Shown piece after piece: positions 35,049-44,830 of a stretch of DNA of 64,000 bases (the first letter of the stretch is position 1; every line of letters begins with the position of its first letter). This stretch comes from Streptomyces sp. CGMCC 4.7035 (lineage in GTDB: Bacteria > Actinomycetota > Actinomycetes > Streptomycetales > Streptomycetaceae). The notes under the pieces were generated by a model that was not told the DNA's origin, searched no databases, and saw only the letters and a program-made list of their open reading frames with translations. The DNA lies in NCBI RefSeq assembly GCF_031583065.1, contig NZ_CP134053.1:1178001-1242000 (forward strand), in the 5' to 3' direction. A program made the position numbers and the translations under genes.

Positions 35049-35117
35049 ACTATAGAAGCCGCTCAATGCGCCGAATCACACCGGGCGCCGACTTGCCGAC
35101 TTACTGAGGATCGAGTC

Positions 35118-35990
35118 TTGACTGACCAGCTGCGACTGATGGCCGTGCACGCCCACCCCGACGACGAGTCGAGCAAAGGCGCGGCCACCATGGCGAAGTA
35201 CGTGTCCGAGGGGGTGGACGTGCTGGTGGTGACCTGCACGGGCGGGGAGCGCGGCTCCATCCTCAATCCGAAGCTGCAGGGTGACAAGTACATCGAGGAG
35301 CACATCCACGAGGTACGCAAGAAGGAGATGGACGAGGCCCGGGAGATCCTCGGCGTCAAGCAGGAGTGGCTCGGCTTCGTCGACTCCGGTCTGCCGGAGG
35401 GGGACCCGCTGCCTCCGCTGCCCGAGGGCTGCTTCGCCCTGGAGGACGTCGACAAGGCGGCCGGCGAACTGGTTCGCAAGATCCGTGCCTTCCGTCCCCA
35501 GGTGATCACCACCTACGACGAGAACGGCGGCTACCCGCACCCCGACCACATCATGACCCACAAGATCTCGATGGTGGCGTTCGAGGGCGCGGCGGACACC
35601 GAGAAGTACCCGGAGGCGGAGTACGGCGCGGCGTGGCAGCCGCAGAAGCTGTACTACAACCAGGGCTTCAACCGGCCGCGCACCGAGGCGCTGCACAACG
35701 CGATGCTGGAGCGCGGTCTGGAGTCGCCGTACGGGGACTGGCTGAAGCGGTGGGACGAGTTCGAGCGCGTCGAGCGCACGCTGACCACCCACATCCCGTG
35801 CGCGGACTTCTTCGAGATCCGCGACAAGGCGCTGATCGCGCACGCCACGCAGATCGACCCCGACGGCGGCTGGTTCCGTGTCCCGCTGGAGCTCCAGAAG
35901 GAGGTCTGGCCGACGGAGGAGTACGAGCTGGCGAAGTCGCTCGTGGACACCTCCCTCCCGGAGGACGACCTCTTTGCAGGCATCCGCTAG
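35118..35990 (+). CDS. mca: Mycothiol S-conjugate amidase
   Basis: 290 residues from a TTG start with GAGGA upstream. Cleaves mycothiol conjugates, releasing the mercapturic acid for export and recycling the inositol part. Zinc ligands are in the LmbE-family motifs AHPDDES and HPDH (GGYPHPDHIMTH). The length is close to the ~293 residues I recall for the S. coelicolor enzyme. It is probably SigR-controlled (35023-35048). The next small membrane gene starts 13 bases after its stop. Confidence 0.95.
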   Translation: MTDQLRLMAVHAHPDDESSKGAATMAKYVSEGVDVLVVTCTGGERGSILNPKLQGDKYIEEHIHEVRKKEMDEAREILGVKQEWLGFVDSGLPEGDPLPPLPEGCFALEDVDKAAGELVRKIRAFRPQVITTYDENGGYPHPDHIMTHKISMVAFEGAADTEKYPEAEYGAAWQPQKLYYNQGFNRPRTEALHNAMLERGLESPYGDWLKRWDEFERVERTLTTHIPCADFFEIRDKALIAHATQIDPDGGWFRVPLELQKEVWPTEEYELAKSLVDTSLPEDDLFAGIR

Positions 35991-36002
35991 CCCTGAGGGA
36001 CA

Positions 36003-36263
36003 ATGCCTGTCATGAGCGCAAGCGTGAGCCTGGCCGTGTCGCACCTCGTGCCGCTGGCCGAAGTCGACCAGAACAAGGTCACCCCCGGTGTCCTCGGTTT
36101 CATCGTCTTCGCGGTGATGGCACTGGCGGTGTGGGGCCTGATGAAGTCCATGAACAAGCACATGCGCAAGGTGGACTTCGAGGAGCCCGAAGCCCCCGGC
36201 GGGGAAGCCGGGAAGAAGGGCTCCGGCCCGGTCAAGGGCGCGCCCAAGGCCCAGCGAGGCTGA
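36003..36263 (+). CDS. Small single-pass membrane protein
   Basis: 86 residues from 36003 with GAGGG four bases upstream, or 83 from 36012, which has GACAAT seven bases before it and could be leaderless. One membrane helix (GVLGFIVFAVMALAVWGLM) is followed by a charged cytoplasmic tail with Lys, Glu and Gly. Conserved behind mca in Streptomyces as I recall, function unknown. The last codons, stop and next ~13 bases are duplicated directly downstream (36251-36300). Confidence 0.8.
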   Translation: MPVMSASVSLAVSHLVPLAEVDQNKVTPGVLGFIVFAVMALAVWGLMKSMNKHMRKVDFEEPEAPGGEAGKKGSGPVKGAPKAQRG

Positions 36264-36300
36264 GGGCTCCCCGCCCCCAGCGAGGCTGAGGGCTCCCCGC
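36251..36300. repeat. 26-bp direct repeat spanning the small membrane gene's stop codon
   Basis: 24 identical bases at 36251-36274 and 36277-36300, period 26, each containing GAGGCTGAGG. The TGA in the first copy is the real stop; the second copy repeats it. Confidence 0.9.
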
Positions 36301-36326
36301 ACAGGCCCGTGACGGGACCGGCGGTG

Positions 36327-39300
36327 TCAGTTCGGTGCTGCCACCGCCACCCCCATCACCTCCCGTGCGTGCCGTCCCGGCACCATCCCCAGGCGCCACG
36401 CCTGCCAGCCGCCCTCCAGGTCCACGCCCCGCTCCAGCAGGAGCTGGTAGGCGGCCATGTAGTCGTCCAGCTTCTCGTCCCTCGCCGGGTGATTGGTGCG
36501 GGACAGCTGGGCCAGTTCCTCCTGGGCCACCGCCGTGCCCACCTCCATGCCTCCCGGGGAGGCGTAGGACAGCAGGGTGCAGCGCAGGAAGCGCGCCCAG
36601 TCCTCGCCCCTGCGGTCCCCGTACGACGTGAACAGGTCCACGGCCTCGTCGCACAGGGCGAGCGCCTGCTGGATCCGGGCGTTGCCGGCGTCCACCACGG
36701 CGATCTCCAGACACGTCCACGCCTCGCCGTGCGCCACGCCGATGCGCTGGAAGTCCGCTTTGGCGTCCACCAGCAGCTGGCGGGCGAAGCCCGAGTTGCG
36801 CAGTGAGCCCGTCCGGGCCGCCCGCTGGTCGCGGGTGACGCGGGCCGAGTGGTGCCGGGCGCAGGCCAGGCCGTAGACGTCCCGCATCCGGGAGAACATC
36901 GTGCGGGAGCGTTCCAGTTCGCGGACCGCCTGGTCCAGGTCGCCCGTCTCCTCCAGGGCCTGACCCAGGTAGTAGACCGTCCAGGCCTCGCCGCGCGCGT
37001 CCTCGTTCTCCCGGTGGCGCGTGGCCGCCTGACGCAGGGCGTCGGCCGCGGTGGCCGCGTCGCCACCCACCAGACGGGCGCGCGCCAGCTGGGTCAGGGC
37101 CCAGGCCTCGCCGCGCGCGTCGCGGGTGCGGGTGTACAGATCCAGCGCCGTACGCAGCTCGCCCTCCGCCCGCGGCACGTCGCCCATGCGCAGGGTCAGC
37201 TGGCCGAGCTGGAAGTGGGCCCAGGCCTCGCCGTGCACCGACTCGTTCTCCCGGTGCAGGACCAGGGCGCGGGTGAGCAGGTCCAGTGCCTGGGCCGGCC
37301 GCGCTCGGTCGCGCTCCACCGCCGCCAGCGCGTGCATCGTCCACGCCCGGTCCGCCGCCAGTTCGGGGGAGGCCTGGAGATCCATCGCCTCCTGGAGCTT
37401 GGCCGCCGCCTTGCTGAGGTTGCCCTGGTGGTGGAGCGTGATGCCGAGGGAGCACAGCGCCCGGGCCGCGCCCGCGTCCTGGTGCGCCTCGAAATAGAGG
37501 TCCACCACCGAGGCCAGCGTCGTGCGCGCCTTGTCCAGCTCACCCAGCTGACGGGCCGCGATGCCCGTACGCCACTGCACCGAGCGCACCAGCAGACCCT
37601 GGTCGACGGCCTGCGTCAGCTCGCTGATCTCGCCCAGCCGGTAGAGGTCGCCGCGCAGCAGGCAGTAGTCGCACAGGGCGCCCAGGAGGTTCAGCACCGC
37701 CGCCTGGTTGACGCCTTCCGCGTGCCGCAGAGTGGCGGTGATGAAGCTCGACTCGTCGTCCAGCCAGCGCAGCGCCGCGTCCAGGGATGTGAAGCCGTGC
37801 GGTCCGAAGCGGTCGGAGCGTGTCGACATGTTGCCGTCCACCAGGCGCAGCACCGAGTCCGCCAGCTCCGCGTAGTTCACGATCAGGCGTTCCTGCGCGG
37901 CCGTCCGCGCGGCCGGTTCCTCCTCGTCGAGGAGCCGGGCCTGGGCGAAGCCCCGTACGACGTCGTGCAGGCGGTAGCGGCTGCCGCGGACGTGGTCGAT
38001 CAGGCCCGCCCGCGAGAGCGTCCGCAGATGCCGGGTGGCCTCCTCCTCGTCCGTGGCCAGCAGGGCCGCCGCCGCGGCCGCGCCGAGCGATGCCCGGCCC
38101 GCCAGCGCGAGCCGCCGCAGCAGGCGCCGCACCGCCTCGGACTGGTCGGTGTAGCGCAACCACAGGGCACGCTCCACCGGCTCCACCGGGCCGTACGCGC
38201 CGAGGTCCGCCGCCAGCCGGCGGGGGGTGCGGGGGCCGAGCGAGGAGCCCGCGATGCGCAGGGCCAGCGGCAGGCCGCCGCACAGATGCCGGGTGCGGTC
38301 GGCGGCCTCGGCGTCGTACGGCCCCGAGGCGTCCTGGGCAGCCGCGTTCAGCAGCTCCTCCGCGCCCGCCGCGTCCAGGGCCTCGACCGGCAGCTGGTGC
38401 ACCTGGGCGGGCAGGGCCGCGGGCAGGTCGAGGGGGCCCCGGGCGGTCACGAGGACGAGGCTCTCCGAGCGTTCCGGCACCAGGGAGCCGACCTGCTCGG
38501 GGTCCGAGGCGTCGTCGAGCACGATCGTGACCGGCAGGCCCGTCAGGTGCTGGTGGTACAGCTCGCTCAGCCGCTTGACCTGCTGCTCCGGTGCGGAACG
38601 CTCACGGAACAGGAGCTGTTCACGGGGCGCGCCGAGCCGGTTGAGCAGATGGAGCAGGGCGTCGCGCGTGGACAGCGGGGGTTCCCCGGCGCTGTCGCCC
38701 CGCAGGTCCACGACACACGCGCCGCGGAAGTGGTCCTTGAGGTCGTGCGCGGCGCGGAGCGCGAGCGTCGTGCGCCCCGCGCCCGGTGCGCCGTGCAGGA
38801 CGACCACCGTCGGCCGGCTCTCCGTGCTCGCCCGGGCCGCCTGGACCCACTGCCGGATCCGCGCCAGCTCCTGCCGACGGCCGGCGAACGGACCCGCCGG
38901 TTCCGGGAGTTGGCCGAACGACTGCTCCAGCACCGTGCGCCTGCGGGCCTCCGCGCTCTTGTCGGTGCGGCGCAGCCGGGGCGAGCTCTTCTTCTGGGCG
39001 GTTGCGGAGACGATCACGCGCTGCTGGTCGAGGAAGGGGCGGATGCCGCGCACCTCCAGGGCGGTGAGCCACTGCAGGCGCAGCTGCTCGGGGCCGCCGG
39101 GCCGGCTGAGCGCGCCGGCCCGTCGGCTGGCCGCCGGCACATGGGACGCCGTCACCTTCACCACGGTGGCCGCGGCGCCCACGACGCCGGCGGTGACGCC
39201 GGCGCCGAGTGCCGTCCCCGTGCCGGTGCCCAGCGCGAGGTCCGCCGCACAGGCCGCGACCGCGGTAACGGCCGCCACCAGCAGGGAGGTTCCGGCGCCC

Positions 39301-39527
39301 TCCTGCGCGTACCGCTGGCCGAAGGTCAGCCGGCCGGCCTCCGCCTCGTCGAGGGCCCGTGTGTACGCCTCGTACTCCTGCGCGGCCGTCTGCGTCATGG
39401 CGTCGAGCGCCTCGCGCGCCCGCGACAGGAGTACGGCCCTGTCGGTACGGCCGCCCGAGCGCCGCACCTCCTCCTCCACGGCCCGCGCCAGCAGCCCCTC
39501 GGCCTCCGACCGGTGACTGTCCCGCAT
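36327..39527 (-). CDS. STAND-type ATPase with N-terminal membrane region and C-terminal TPR
   Basis: 1,066 residues. A soluble start (to ~75) is followed by two hydrophobic segments (about 83-104 and 106-124). The NB-ARC-like ATPase domain (about 215-480) has P-loop GAPGAGRTTLA, Walker B IVLDDAS and the GLPLAL motif. A winged-helix region leads to TPR repeats from about 590 to the end. Several TPR units carry an (H/R)GE(A/D)W signature (HGEAWAHFQLGQL, RGEAWALTQLARA, RGEAWTVYYLGQA, HGEAWTCLEIAVV). Such proteins act as signal-triggered switches in regulation or defence. No SARP domain or effector domain is visible. Confidence 0.88.
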   Translation of the reverse strand: MRDSHRSEAEGLLARAVEEEVRRSGGRTDRAVLLSRAREALDAMTQTAAQEYEAYTRALDEAEAGRLTFGQRYAQEGAGTSLLVAAVTAVAACAADLALGTGTGTALGAGVTAGVVGAAATVVKVTASHVPAASRRAGALSRPGGPEQLRLQWLTALEVRGIRPFLDQQRVIVSATAQKKSSPRLRRTDKSAEARRRTVLEQSFGQLPEPAGPFAGRRQELARIRQWVQAARASTESRPTVVVLHGAPGAGRTTLALRAAHDLKDHFRGACVVDLRGDSAGEPPLSTRDALLHLLNRLGAPREQLLFRERSAPEQQVKRLSELYHQHLTGLPVTIVLDDASDPEQVGSLVPERSESLVLVTARGPLDLPAALPAQVHQLPVEALDAAGAEELLNAAAQDASGPYDAEAADRTRHLCGGLPLALRIAGSSLGPRTPRRLAADLGAYGPVEPVERALWLRYTDQSEAVRRLLRRLALAGRASLGAAAAAALLATDEEEATRHLRTLSRAGLIDHVRGSRYRLHDVVRGFAQARLLDEEEPAARTAAQERLIVNYAELADSVLRLVDGNMSTRSDRFGPHGFTSLDAALRWLDDESSFITATLRHAEGVNQAAVLNLLGALCDYCLLRGDLYRLGEISELTQAVDQGLLVRSVQWRTGIAARQLGELDKARTTLASVVDLYFEAHQDAGAARALCSLGITLHHQGNLSKAAAKLQEAMDLQASPELAADRAWTMHALAAVERDRARPAQALDLLTRALVLHRENESVHGEAWAHFQLGQLTLRMGDVPRAEGELRTALDLYTRTRDARGEAWALTQLARARLVGGDAATAADALRQAATRHRENEDARGEAWTVYYLGQALEETGDLDQAVRELERSRTMFSRMRDVYGLACARHHSARVTRDQRAARTGSLRNSGFARQLLVDAKADFQRIGVAHGEAWTCLEIAVVDAGNARIQQALALCDEAVDLFTSYGDRRGEDWARFLRCTLLSYASPGGMEVGTAVAQEELAQLSRTNHPARDEKLDDYMAAYQLLLERGVDLEGGWQAWRLGMVPGRHAREVMGVAVAAPN

Positions 39528-39754
39528 GCCACGTCCCCCTCCGGCGTCAACTCCGTTGCCTTTCAGTGTCCTTCGAGTGGGACGGGAGCGCGAGGGGGCC
39601 GACGATCAGGGGCCGCGGGACGGCGACGGGGCGGTGGGGTCATGTCGCACCACGGCGCCCTCCCGGGGCGTGGCCGTGAACCTGTCGTTCCACGCGGTGC
39701 CGGACGCGGACGGCCCGGAGGTGCCAGGGCGTGACCCCGTGGGAGAGTGGGAGA

Positions 39755-41779
39755 GTGAACCGACTGGCCCATGAGACGTCCCCGTATCTGCTCCAGCACG
39801 CCGACAACCCTGTCGACTGGTGGCCGTGGTCGGCCGCGGCCTTCGACGAGGCGCGCAAGCGGGACGTGCCCGTCCTGCTGAGCGTCGGCTACAGCAGCTG
39901 TCACTGGTGCCATGTCATGGCTCACGAGTCCTTCGAGGACGAGGTGACGGCCGCGTATCTGAACGAGCACTTCGTGAGCGTCAAGGTCGACCGCGAGGAG
40001 CGACCGGATGTCGACGCGGTGTACATGGAGGCGGTGCAGGCGGCCACCGGTCAGGGCGGCTGGCCCATGAGCGTCTTCCTCACCCCGGAGGCCGAGCCTT
40101 TCTACTTCGGGACCTACTTCCCGCCCGCCCCCCGCCACGGCATGCCCTCCTTCCGCCAGGTCCTCGAAGGCGTCCACCAGGCCTGGACCGATCGCCGGGA
40201 CGAGGTGACGGAGGTCGCCGGGAAGATCGTCCGGGACCTCGCCCAGCGCGAGATCGGCTACGGCGACGCACAGACCCCCGGCGAGGAGGAGCTGGTCCAG
40301 GCCCTTCTCGGCCTCACCCGCGACTACGATCCGCAGCGCGGCGGCTTCGGCGGCGCCCCCAAGTTCCCGCCGTCCATGGTGATCGAGTTCCTGCTGCGCC
40401 ACCACGCCCGCACCGGCTCCGAGGGCGCCCTCCAGATGGCGCAGGACACCTGCGAGCGCATGGCGCGGGGCGGCATCTACGACCAGCTCGGCGGTGGCTT
40501 CGCCCGCTACTCCGTCGACCGCGACTGGGTCGTGCCGCACTTCGAGAAGATGCTGTACGACAACGCCCTGCTGTGCCGCGTGTACGCCCGCCTGTGGCGC
40601 GCCACCGGCTCGGAGCTCGCCCGCCGGGTCGCCCTGGAGACCGCCGACTTCATGGTGCGCGAACTACGCACGAGCGAGGGCGGGTTCGCCTCCGCGCTCG
40701 ATGCCGACAGCGACGACGGCACTGGTCGGCACGTCGAGGGGGCGTACTACGTCTGGACGCCCGAACAGCTCCGCGAAGTCCTCGGAGACGATGCCGAACT
40801 CGCCGCCCACTATTTCGGCGTCACCGAAGACGGCACGTTCGAGCATGGCAGCTCGGTTCTCCAACTCCCGCAGCATGAGGGCGTGTTCGACGCGCAGAAG
40901 ATCGAGTCGCTCAGGCGCCGTCTCTTGGAGAAGCGAGCGGAACGCCCCGCGCCCGGCCGTGACGACAAGGTGGTCGCCGCCTGGAACGGCCTCGCCGTCG
41001 CCGCCCTCGCCGAGACCGGCGCGTACTTCGACCGGCCCGACCTCGTGGAGGCCGCGATCGGCGCCGCCGACCTCCTCGTGCGGCTGCACATGGACGAGCA
41101 CGCCCGTCTCGCCCGTACGTCGAAGGGCGGTCAGGTCGGCGCGAATGCGGGCGTGTTGGAGGACTACGCCGATGTCGCCGAGGGTTTCCTGGCGCTCGCC
41201 TCCGTCACCGGCGAGGGGGTCTGGCTGGAGTTCGCCGGGTTCCTGCTGGATCACGTGCTGCTGCGGTTCACCGACGAGAGCGGGACGCTGTACGACACCG
41301 CCGCCGACGCCGAGAAGCTCATCCGCCGCCCCCAGGACCCCACCGACAACGCCACCCCGTCCGGCTGGACCGCCGCGGCGGGCGCCCTGCTGTCGTACGC
41401 CGCCCAGACCGGCGCGGAACCCCATCGCACCGCGGCGGAGAAGGCGCTCGGCGTCGTCAAGGCGCTCGGACCGCGCGTGCCCCGCTTCATCGGCTGGGGG
41501 CTCGCCGTGGCCGAGGCGCTCCTCGACGGTCCTCGCGAGGTCGCCGTGGTGGGTCCCGTCGGCGACCCGGCGACCCGCGAGCTGCACCGCGCCGCACTGC
41601 TCGCCACCGCACCCGGCGCGGTCGTCGCGGTCGGTGAACCGGGCGATGCGGAGCAGCTGCCGCTGCTCGCCGACCGCGGGCTGGTGGACGGCCGCCCGGC
41701 GGCGTATGTCTGCCGCCGGTTCGTGTGCGACAGGCCGGTGACGGACGTGGCGGGGCTTGAGGCTGCTCTGGCCCGTTAG
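39755..41779 (+). CDS. DUF255/YyaL-type thioredoxin-like protein
   Basis: 674 residues from a GTG with GGGAG upstream. The N-terminal thioredoxin-like domain (about 1-160) has the family motif [18 protein letters not shown], with a CxxC active site, and [13 protein letters not shown]. The rest is an (alpha/alpha)-barrel like those of glycan epimerases ([35 protein letters not shown]). This is the spermatogenesis-associated protein 20 (YyaL) family, found across life, whose reaction is unsettled. Predicted cytoplasmic. Confidence 0.92.
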   Translation: MNRLAHETSPYLLQHADNPVDWWPWSAAAFDEARKRDVPVLLSVGYSSCHWCHVMAHESFEDEVTAAYLNEHFVSVKVDREERPDVDAVYMEAVQAATGQGGWPMSVFLTPEAEPFYFGTYFPPAPRHGMPSFRQVLEGVHQAWTDRRDEVTEVAGKIVRDLAQREIGYGDAQTPGEEELVQALLGLTRDYDPQRGGFGGAPKFPPSMVIEFLLRHHARTGSEGALQMAQDTCERMARGGIYDQLGGGFARYSVDRDWVVPHFEKMLYDNALLCRVYARLWRATGSELARRVALETADFMVRELRTSEGGFASALDADSDDGTGRHVEGAYYVWTPEQLREVLGDDAELAAHYFGVTEDGTFEHGSSVLQLPQHEGVFDAQKIESLRRRLLEKRAERPAPGRDDKVVAAWNGLAVAALAETGAYFDRPDLVEAAIGAADLLVRLHMDEHARLARTSKGGQVGANAGVLEDYADVAEGFLALASVTGEGVWLEFAGFLLDHVLLRFTDESGTLYDTAADAEKLIRRPQDPTDNATPSGWTAAAGALLSYAAQTGAEPHRTAAEKALGVVKALGPRVPRFIGWGLAVAEALLDGPREVAVVGPVGDPATRELHRAALLATAPGAVVAVGEPGDAEQLPLLADRGLVDGRPAAYVCRRFVCDRPVTDVAGLEAALAR

Positions 41780-41953
41780 GGGCAGTGCGGGCGTCTTGTG
41801 GCGGGGGCTCGGGGCCGGGGCGGCCCGTTGAGCCCGGTGGTGTCCGGGTGTCGGTGGTTGGCTTCCGCCAAGAGAGGCCGGGCGGGCACCGTCGTGGCGG
41901 GGATCAGGGGCGATGTCGGCCCCTGAGCCCCGCCGGTGTCCGGGTGGTCCGGC

Positions 41954-43159
41954 TCAGCCGAGAGGATCCGGGACCGGGTCCGGGACCGGGTCCGGGACCG
42001 GATCCGGTGCGAGCTGGGGCGTCGCCGTCGTCTCCTGCTTCCGCAGGCGGCGGTACAGCCAGCGGTCCACCACCAGGAAGCGGGCCATGAAGACGATGGC
42101 CATGCTCAGCGCGGTGGCGGGCAGCGGGGCCATGTCCGCGGTGCCGATGAGCAGGGCGGCGAGCGGGATGCGGGCCACGAGGTCCGCGTTGCCCACGGCG
42201 GCGAAGGTGAGCAGCCGTACCGAGCGTCTGTGGTGGCGACGCTGGTTGCGGTAGACGAAGGAATCGATCAGGGCGAAGTTCCACAGCAGTCCCGCCTGGT
42301 TGGCGATGATCTCGGCGGGGGCGTAGTGGAGGCCGGGAGCCGTCGTCGTCAGCACCCACAGCAGGGCCAGGTTGGGTACGAAACCGGACAGTCCGATCAG
42401 CCCGAAGACGACCGCGCGGGCGCGGGCGTCGGCGGTGCGCAGGGTGATCAGGTGACGCAGGAAGCGCATGCCCTCCCGCGCCGTCGACTTGGACTCGCCC
42501 GCGTGCCGTTCCCCGAACGCGTACGGCACCTCCGCGATGCCCCGCGGGCGGCACCGGACCGCCAGCTCCAGCAGGATCTTGTAGCCGAGGGGCTGCAGTC
42601 CCTCGTCCTCGGTCGCGGCCCGGTCGACGGCCGTGCGCCGGATGGCGAAGAAGCCGCTCATCGGGTCACTGAGCCCGCTCAGGGCGCGCGGGAACAGGCT
42701 CTTGGTCACCAGCGTCGACATGCTGGAGACGAGCTTGCGGTAGCCCCCGTCGAGGCCGCTGCGGTCGCCGCCGGCCGCGTAGCGGCTGGCCACGACGAGT
42801 TCCGCGCCGCTCGTCTCGCCTCGCGCGATCAGCGCGGGGATCAGCTCGGGCGGATGCTGCAGATCGGCGTCGATGACGACGATCCACGGCGCGGAGGCGC
42901 GGGCGATGCCCTCGACGACCGCTCCGCCGAGGCCGCCCGCCGGGACGGGCCGGTGGTGCAGGACCACGGGGATGGGGCAGGAGGCGGCCGCCTCCTCGAT
43001 CACCTCGCAGGTGCGGTCCGTCGAGTCGTCCGCGAAGACCACCTCGGCGCGCGTTTCGGGGGGCAGTGCCGCGGCGATCCGGCCCAGCAACTCGTTGATG
43101 TTGTCGGCTTCGTTGAAGGTCGGGACGACGATGGACACATCGGCGGTCGGCGCCGTCAC
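41954..43159 (-). CDS. GT2 glycosyltransferase fused to a GtrA-like membrane domain
   Basis: 401 residues. The N-terminal GT2 domain (about 1-230) has VPTFNEADN, ADD at the first acidic position and VIDADLQHPP. It is close to dolichol/polyprenol-phosphate mannosyltransferases. Four membrane helices follow (about 245-375), matching GtrA-type flippase partners. The tail PDPVPDPVPDPVPDP is coded by a 12-bp tandem repeat (41964-42005) right before the stop. The GTG start overlaps the stop of the upstream GT2 gene (GTGA), so the two are co-translated. Likely supplies lipid-linked sugars to the surface-glycan locus. Confidence 0.9.
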   Translation of the reverse strand: MTAPTADVSIVVPTFNEADNINELLGRIAAALPPETRAEVVFADDSTDRTCEVIEEAAASCPIPVVLHHRPVPAGGLGGAVVEGIARASAPWIVVIDADLQHPPELIPALIARGETSGAELVVASRYAAGGDRSGLDGGYRKLVSSMSTLVTKSLFPRALSGLSDPMSGFFAIRRTAVDRAATEDEGLQPLGYKILLELAVRCRPRGIAEVPYAFGERHAGESKSTAREGMRFLRHLITLRTADARARAVVFGLIGLSGFVPNLALLWVLTTTAPGLHYAPAEIIANQAGLLWNFALIDSFVYRNQRRHHRRSVRLLTFAAVGNADLVARIPLAALLIGTADMAPLPATALSMAIVFMARFLVVDRWLYRRLRKQETTATPQLAPDPVPDPVPDPVPDPLG

Positions 43160-44421
43160 CGGGCCTCCTGGGGCTGCGGGGTATGGACGGGCAGATGGGC
43201 GCCGACGTGCGACGTCAGTTCCCAGTCACGGCGCCCGGTGTACTCGCGCCATACGGCGCGCAGGGCGGCGGCCGCCAGGACCACCGCGTACACCGGTCCT
43301 CCGGCGATCAGCTTGGCGTAGCGCCAGAAGCCGATGCGGAAGCCGTACTCGCGGCCGAAGTCGTGCAGGGCGACGGCCTCGAAGATCGCCATGGCGGCCA
43401 TCGGGAGCATCGGCAGCCAGGCGAACAGGGAGAAGGGCAGCGGCACCCCGCCGATCCAGGCGAGCGCCAGGCCGAGCGGGATCATGACGCCGGTGGCGGC
43501 CTGCACGAACGGGGTGCAGAGGGTGTAGCGGGCGAGCAGGCGCTGGCCGACGCCGGGCAGCCGACGCCATTCGCCCTTGCGGAGGACTTGCAGGAATCCC
43601 TGGTTCCAGCGGGTGCGCTGCTTGTAGAGCGCCCGGAGCGAGTCGGGTGTCTCCTCGCGGGTGACGAGGGCCGAGTGGTAGGCGACCACGACCTTCGCAC
43701 CCCCGCTGGACAGGCGTACGCCCAGATCGCAGTCCTCGGCGAGGCAGTTGCCGTCCCAGCCGCCGGTCTGCCGCAGCAGTTCGGCGCGGACGAAGACGGT
43801 GTTGCCGCCGAGCGGGATGAATCCCTTGCGGGCGTGCAGGTGCAGCCGGCTGCGGAACCAGAAGAAGTACTCCAGGCAGTTGCGCAGGCTGTACCAGCTG
43901 CTCTGGTAGTTGATCAGCTGGACGCCGCCCTGGACGACGTCGGCGTTCTCGCGCCGGAAGGCGAAGTCGACGTGGCCCAGCAGTTCGGGGTGGACGACGT
44001 CCTCGGCGTCGAAGACGCCGATGACCTCGCCGCGGGCGTGCGGCAGCGCGGTGTTGAGAGCGCGCGGCTTGTTCTTCGCCTCGTGGGTGTCGACGACCGT
44101 CCGCACCTTCTCGGGGTGTTCGGCGGCCAGTTCGTGGGCGATGGCGGCGGTGCCGGGATCGTCGTGGCCGACGATCAGCAGGATCTCGTAGGACGGGTGG
44201 TCGATGCGCAGCATCTGCTCGACCGTGTGCCGCAGGACGGCCTCCTCGTGCCGGGCCGGGACGAGGAGCGAGAAGGACAGCCCGGACTTGCCGTCGGGCT
44301 CGGCGAACGCCGTGGACTCAAGCGTCTCCGGCGTGCGCCAGGCATGGAGCATCCACCAGAGCGTGACGCCGGCGGCGATCATAAGGATGATCGAATCGAT
44401 AAACAAAATGGCGGAGACCAC
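43156..44421 (-). CDS. Membrane GT2 glycosyltransferase, processive type
   Basis: 421 residues. An N-terminal membrane helix (about 1-24) precedes a GT2 domain with LVPARHEE, DAED, the catalytic-base motif LAEDCDLG and the QRTRW motif of processive beta-glycan synthases. Three or four C-terminal membrane helices complete it. This is a cellulose/chitin/hyaluronan-synthase-like layout. It is first in an operon with the GT2-GtrA gene and divergent from a GT39 and a galactose-oxidase-like gene. In S. lividans the synthase CslA works with the copper oxidase GlxA, so a similar partnership is plausible here. Confidence 0.9.
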   Translation of the reverse strand: MVSAILFIDSIILMIAAGVTLWWMLHAWRTPETLESTAFAEPDGKSGLSFSLLVPARHEEAVLRHTVEQMLRIDHPSYEILLIVGHDDPGTAAIAHELAAEHPEKVRTVVDTHEAKNKPRALNTALPHARGEVIGVFDAEDVVHPELLGHVDFAFRRENADVVQGGVQLINYQSSWYSLRNCLEYFFWFRSRLHLHARKGFIPLGGNTVFVRAELLRQTGGWDGNCLAEDCDLGVRLSSGGAKVVVAYHSALVTREETPDSLRALYKQRTRWNQGFLQVLRKGEWRRLPGVGQRLLARYTLCTPFVQAATGVMIPLGLALAWIGGVPLPFSLFAWLPMLPMAAMAIFEAVALHDFGREYGFRIGFWRYAKLIAGGPVYAVVLAAAALRAVWREYTGRRDWELTSHVGAHLPVHTPQPQEAR

Positions 44422-44830
44422 GAATTCCCCCCTCGGTCTTCCTTGGTCTTCCTTGATCTTCTCCGGGTCCGACGGGCCCCCTGCCCGCGGTGCTTCCGGA
44501 TGTTCTCGCGATCAGTCGAGCCCTCTCGCGGATCGGCGACGTTGCCGGTTGTTCCCCCGGCTCTCCCGAGGTTTTTCGCTCATGACCCACGCATGGATCA
44601 GTGCATGGTCTACGCGTGATCTTTCGGGGCTCCCGGGCGAAGTTAGCAGGTTTTTGATTTCCCCGGCAATGCGGACCTCTCGTGGCGATCTTCATTACTT
44701 CCGGAATTAAAGGTTCTCCTTATGTTGGGACCCTTGTTGTGTCATGATGTCGCGGCATGCCTGATTCCTGGGGTTTCGAGGGGGAGGCCCACGACAGTCA
44801 GGCTCATAAAGTGGGGGTGGGGGATTCCGC
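44422..44830. other. 409-base divergent promoter region of the glycan locus
   Basis: No gene is supported. The part next to the minus-strand genes has a short CTTCCTTG(G/A)TCTT-like repeat (about 44432-44462). The part at about 44640-44720 is AT-rich for this chromosome and likely holds the promoter of the GT39 gene. Confidence 0.5.

Noticed and set aside
36849..39734. 961-codon plus-strand frame opposite the STAND ATPase
   Set aside because: Shadow of the minus-strand gene, which has Walker motifs and TPR signatures.
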